Position numbers and translations under genes: made by a program. DNA of 64,000 nt from Arthrobacter_D sp015752045 (GTDB lineage: Bacteria; Actinomycetota; Actinomycetes; Actinomycetales; Micrococcaceae). This document shows, one piece after another, positions 61,627 to 64,000 of the stretch; within the stretch, counting starts at the first letter, position 1; each line of letters begins with the position of its first letter. The notes under the pieces are model-generated. The model was given only the letters and a program-made list of their open reading frames with translations, was not told where the DNA came from and searched no databases. Where the stretch lies: positions 124,001 to 188,000 of the forward strand of contig NZ_JADOUS010000001.1 in NCBI RefSeq assembly GCF_015752045.1, in the 5' to 3' direction.

Positions 61627-62412
61627 TCACCGTTTCCGGGCCCCGAGGACCAGCATGGTGAGGGCGGCACCGCCCGCCGTTGCGGCGGCGGGAGCCGACC
61701 GTCCGCGCTGGCCGATCACCACACCGGCGAACGCCCACAGGAGCGTTCCGGCGTAGACCCGCGACGAGACACTGGCCCGCTCCGGACCGGAAACCACGCC
61801 GGCGCCGAGTGCGCCGAGCGCGGCGAGGAGGGACACTCCGACGGCGGCGGCCTTCGGTCCGGCGGGGACGATGTCCCTGGCGACGAGCATGGAGGCGAGA
61901 TTCACGCCGCACGCCGCCTGCCCCCAGGCGGCCAGCATGCCTGCGGCAGGAGCGGCCGCAGCCACTTCGACAGCGGTCAGCTCGTCGTTCAGCTCGGCCC
62001 GGGCGATGCGACGTCGTCCCGTTTCTGCCAGCACCGCTATCGCGGCCAGCGCCGCCTGGGCCTCCCAGAACCGGCCGGACCGCACCAGCGGCGCCCAGAT
62101 ACCGGTTGCGGCGAAGGCCCCGGCCAGGGGCCAGCCCGCCCCACGCCAGGTCTCCCGGGTACGGGCGGGACCGCGGGCCTGATGGATCGCGTAGACGATC
62201 GACGAGGCGAAGATGGGAAACCAGACGGTGAAGGCGTAGGGGGCCGGCTGGATCACGTTGGGCGGTGCGTCCTCCCGGCGGAACCGTGGACCGTAGAACG
62301 TGGGAAGGAGCACCTGGGCGGCAGCCGCGACACAGGTGAGTGCCTGACGGGAGTGGTCTCCCGAAGCCGCCGCCCACACCCGGTCGGTGCTGCGAGGAGG
62401 AAGGACGGTCAT
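61627..62412 (-). CDS. Multi-pass membrane protein, TspO/MBR-like
   Basis: 261 residues, about six hydrophobic segments. AAGGAG ribosome site precedes the ATG. YAFTVWFPIFASSIVYAIHQA resembles the tryptophan-rich VW-pattern of TspO-type proteins, weakly. The C-terminal half is Ala/Gly-rich with GAGVVSGPERASVSSRVYAG. No enzymatic motif. It lies between the SDR remnant and the MFS gene; function unknown. Confidence 0.55.
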   Translation of the reverse strand: MTVLPPRSTDRVWAAASGDHSRQALTCVAAAAQVLLPTFYGPRFRREDAPPNVIQPAPYAFTVWFPIFASSIVYAIHQARGPARTRETWRGAGWPLAGAFAATGIWAPLVRSGRFWEAQAALAAIAVLAETGRRRIARAELNDELTAVEVAAAAPAAGMLAAWGQAACGVNLASMLVARDIVPAGPKAAAVGVSLLAALGALGAGVVSGPERASVSSRVYAGTLLWAFAGVVIGQRGRSAPAAATAGGAALTMLVLGARKR

Positions 62413-62432
62413 AGGGGGCTCCTTCGGAGTGG

Positions 62433-62450
62433 GGTGCACGACCGTGCACC
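62433..62450. promoter_or_regulatory. Palindrome upstream of the TspO-like gene
   Basis: GGTGCAC-GACC-GTGCACC, a perfect 7-bp inverted repeat with a 4-bp centre, ends 21 bp upstream of the start codon. It may be an operator overlapping the promoter, or an RNA hairpin in the leader. Confidence 0.5.
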
Positions 62451-62614
62451 GTACCGCTGTGCGCTGACGAGGGTCTGGCCGATGGTGCGGGCCGATGGTC
62501 GGAGGAGCAGGAACTCCGTCCTCCACCACCGACCATGGCTCGAGGGTAGAGCGGCCGAGGATCGGCGACAACCCTCGCCCCGTTGTCGCTGCCACCCGGT
62601 GACGCTCGCCGTGT

Positions 62615-63829
62615 TCATCGTTGGTCGGAGTGCAGAAGCGTGGCGCTCAGTACGGCTGCTCCAGCGGTGAGAAGCGCGAGTGTTCCGAGCCCCGCGGCGA
62701 GACTGCAGACGGTGGCGATGGCGCCCACGATCAGTGGTCCGCCGGCGTCACCGATCTCCCGTCCCATCTCCGCAGCGCCCATGGTGCGGCCCATCCGCTC
62801 CGGCGGTGTCGTGCCGGCCAGGTGGGCGAAGCCCAGTGGGGTGGTGAGGCCGACCCCGCAGCCGATGGCGACCGCGGCCAGGTAGAGCGTCACCGCCAGC
62901 GGGAGGACGGCCGGCAACGCCACTCCCGCGGCGATCATCGCCAGCCCCAGACCCATTCCGGCGGAGGCCGGGAGACGCCCCTGGTCCCTCAGCCGGCCGA
63001 CGACCGGCTGGGTCAGGGTGGAACACAGGGCGAGGAGTGCCACCACCGCCATGCTGGCGAACACGGTCAGATGGAGGCTGCTGCCCAGCAGGGGCAGGAA
63101 GCCGACCGCCACACCCAGCGCTCCCGTCGCACCGGCGAGTGCCAGCGTGGGCACCAGGAAGGAACGCCGGGTGCTTTGACGCACCAGCTCGGCCACCGTG
63201 TAGCGCGGGCGCGGGAGGACCGGCAGCGCGGGCATGGCGATCCAGACCCAGACGGCGGCCAGGGCCGAGAGGATGGCCATCGACAGGAACAGGGCCGGGA
63301 AGCCTCCGGCCCAGATCAGCCCGGCGCCCAGGAGCGGCCCGAGGACGTAGCCCAGCGACTTCCACGAACCGTACTTGCCGAAATAGGTGCCGGCTGCCGC
63401 CGGGCCGGCCAACCGTGCCACCGCCGCCGAGGACGCCGGGGAGAAGGCCGAGGCGGCCGCCCCCTGGCCCAGGCGTGCCAGCCCCAGCACGAGGGGGGTG
63501 GCCGAGGTGGTACCCACCCATGAGGCGAGGGCGAACCCCGCCAGGCCGGCCATGATGACCGGCTTGGCGCCGATCCTGTCGCTGAGGGAACCGAAGACGG
63601 GCTTGAGGATCACCTCGGCGGCGTCGTACAGGGCAAGCAGCACTCCGAAGGTGAGCAGTTCCAGCCCAAGGCCGCCGCTGTCAGCGCCGAGGCCTGCCGC
63701 GATGCTGTGGGCCCCGAAGGCCGTGGTGAAACCCGCGGCATAGAGCGGTGCCAGAGCCCGGGCTGACGGTCCGGGAGCCGTCGTCGGAACAGCCTCCACA
63801 CGCTTGGTGCGGCGCTGCGGGATCTTCAC
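62615..63829 (-). CDS. MFS transporter
   Basis: 404 residues from a GTG start, 12 membrane helices. FGSLSDRIGAKPVIMAG is the motif A loop, and LGLARLGQGAAASAFSPAS and GRTMGAAEMGREIGDAGGPL lie in the N- and C-terminal halves. This last pattern suits YfcJ/MdtG-type efflux carriers. Substrate unknown. It overlaps the preceding gene by 4 bp (GTGA), so the two are coupled. Confidence 0.85.
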   Translation of the reverse strand: MKIPQRRTKRVEAVPTTAPGPSARALAPLYAAGFTTAFGAHSIAAGLGADSGGLGLELLTFGVLLALYDAAEVILKPVFGSLSDRIGAKPVIMAGLAGFALASWVGTTSATPLVLGLARLGQGAAASAFSPASSAAVARLAGPAAAGTYFGKYGSWKSLGYVLGPLLGAGLIWAGGFPALFLSMAILSALAAVWVWIAMPALPVLPRPRYTVAELVRQSTRRSFLVPTLALAGATGALGVAVGFLPLLGSSLHLTVFASMAVVALLALCSTLTQPVVGRLRDQGRLPASAGMGLGLAMIAAGVALPAVLPLAVTLYLAAVAIGCGVGLTTPLGFAHLAGTTPPERMGRTMGAAEMGREIGDAGGPLIVGAIATVCSLAAGLGTLALLTAGAAVLSATLLHSDQR

Positions 63830-64000
63830 GCTGCAGGCCCGTCCTGATCCTGCAGGGCGTCCGGCACGGCTGCGTCGGTCAGGTCCCCACCCCCGCCGAC
63901 CGTGCGATGGACGGCCTGGTAGACCTGCTCGGAGTAGCCGTCCAGGATCGACTGACAGGCACGAAGCCGTGCGTCGGCGGCCTTCGCCTCTGCGAGTTCC
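63826..64000 (-). CDS. Hypothetical protein, 5' part outside the window
   Basis: Only the last 57 codons are visible, reading leftwards into the MFS gene. They encode an Ala/Asp-rich helical segment (ELAEAKAADARLRACQSILD) and an acidic C-terminus (LQDQDGPAA). No family recognised. Its stop overlaps the MFS start, so it belongs to the same transcript. Confidence 0.6.
   Translation of the reverse strand, partial: ELAEAKAADARLRACQSILDGYSEQVYQAVHRTVGGGGDLTDAAVPDALQDQDGPAA

Noticed and set aside
61627..62412. Firm assignment as TspO tryptophan-rich sensory protein
   Set aside because: The Trp-containing pattern fits only one helix and the length is about 100 residues above TspO; left as a weak similarity.

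Overview
The window is a high-GC actinobacterial chromosome segment (roughly two thirds G+C or more by eye). Gene order and content point to Micrococcaceae, most likely Arthrobacter or a close relative. Evidence: the clpS-DUF2017-murI block beside pncB, nucS close to the ATP synthase operon, a rho with a very long Asn/Gln/Arg-rich insert, argS-lysA-hom-thrC-thrB-rho in that order, a DUF222/HNH protein, and frequent GTG/TTG starts. No rRNA, tRNA, CRISPR array, insertion sequence or phage gene was seen. Gene names rest on reading motifs in the translated sequence; no database search was possible.

Layout. 1-7.6 kb: murI (cut by the window edge), DUF2017, clpS; pncB-pncA NAD salvage; an SF2 helicase behind an MFS exporter and a DUF3039 protein. 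7.7-10.7 kb: DUF222/HNH protein, then a small lower-GC pair (lipoprotein and secreted PKD-type protein). 11-22 kb: ABC exporter, Old Yellow Enzyme, YbbN-like protein, a large unassigned membrane protein, AI-2E family permease, alpha/beta hydrolase, nucS mismatch endonuclease, nagA. 22.3-30.7 kb: DUF2550 and the complete F1Fo ATP synthase operon (atpI-like, small membrane protein, atpBEFHAGDC), transcribed leftwards. 30.9-37.8 kb: surface polysaccharide genes (WecA/MraY-type transferase, CapD/FlaA1-type dehydratase, two GT2 glycosyltransferases, an epimerase) lodged among housekeeping genes (Sua5, prmC, prfA, rho). 42.4-49.1 kb: aspartate-family amino-acid operon argS-lysA-hom-thrC-thrB.

The right third is accessory and holds the most interesting material. 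49.3-52.2 kb is a three-gene flavin redox operon: a lipoprotein with an FMN-binding domain, an ApbE flavin transferase, and a fusion of an NqrB/RnfD-like membrane domain to a ferredoxin-reductase-type FAD/NAD module. This looks like a short electron chain from NAD(P)H through the membrane to a flavinylated surface lipoprotein. 52.9-60.1 kb is a 5-oxoproline or related lactam-use cluster: pxpA, a pxpB-pxpC fusion, a biotin carboxylase fused to BCCP, a GntR/FCD regulator, and in the opposite direction a YcsI/DUF1445 protein and an NRAMP-fold transporter that lacks the metal-binding motifs. Three near-identical palindromes of the form TNGTNNNACNA lie in front of the two transcription units. They make a simple regulon: one GntR protein controlling both the enzymes and the putative importer.

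60.2-64 kb holds a quinone-oxidoreductase-like MDR enzyme, a decayed SDR fragment, a membrane protein, an MFS transporter and a gene cut by the window edge.
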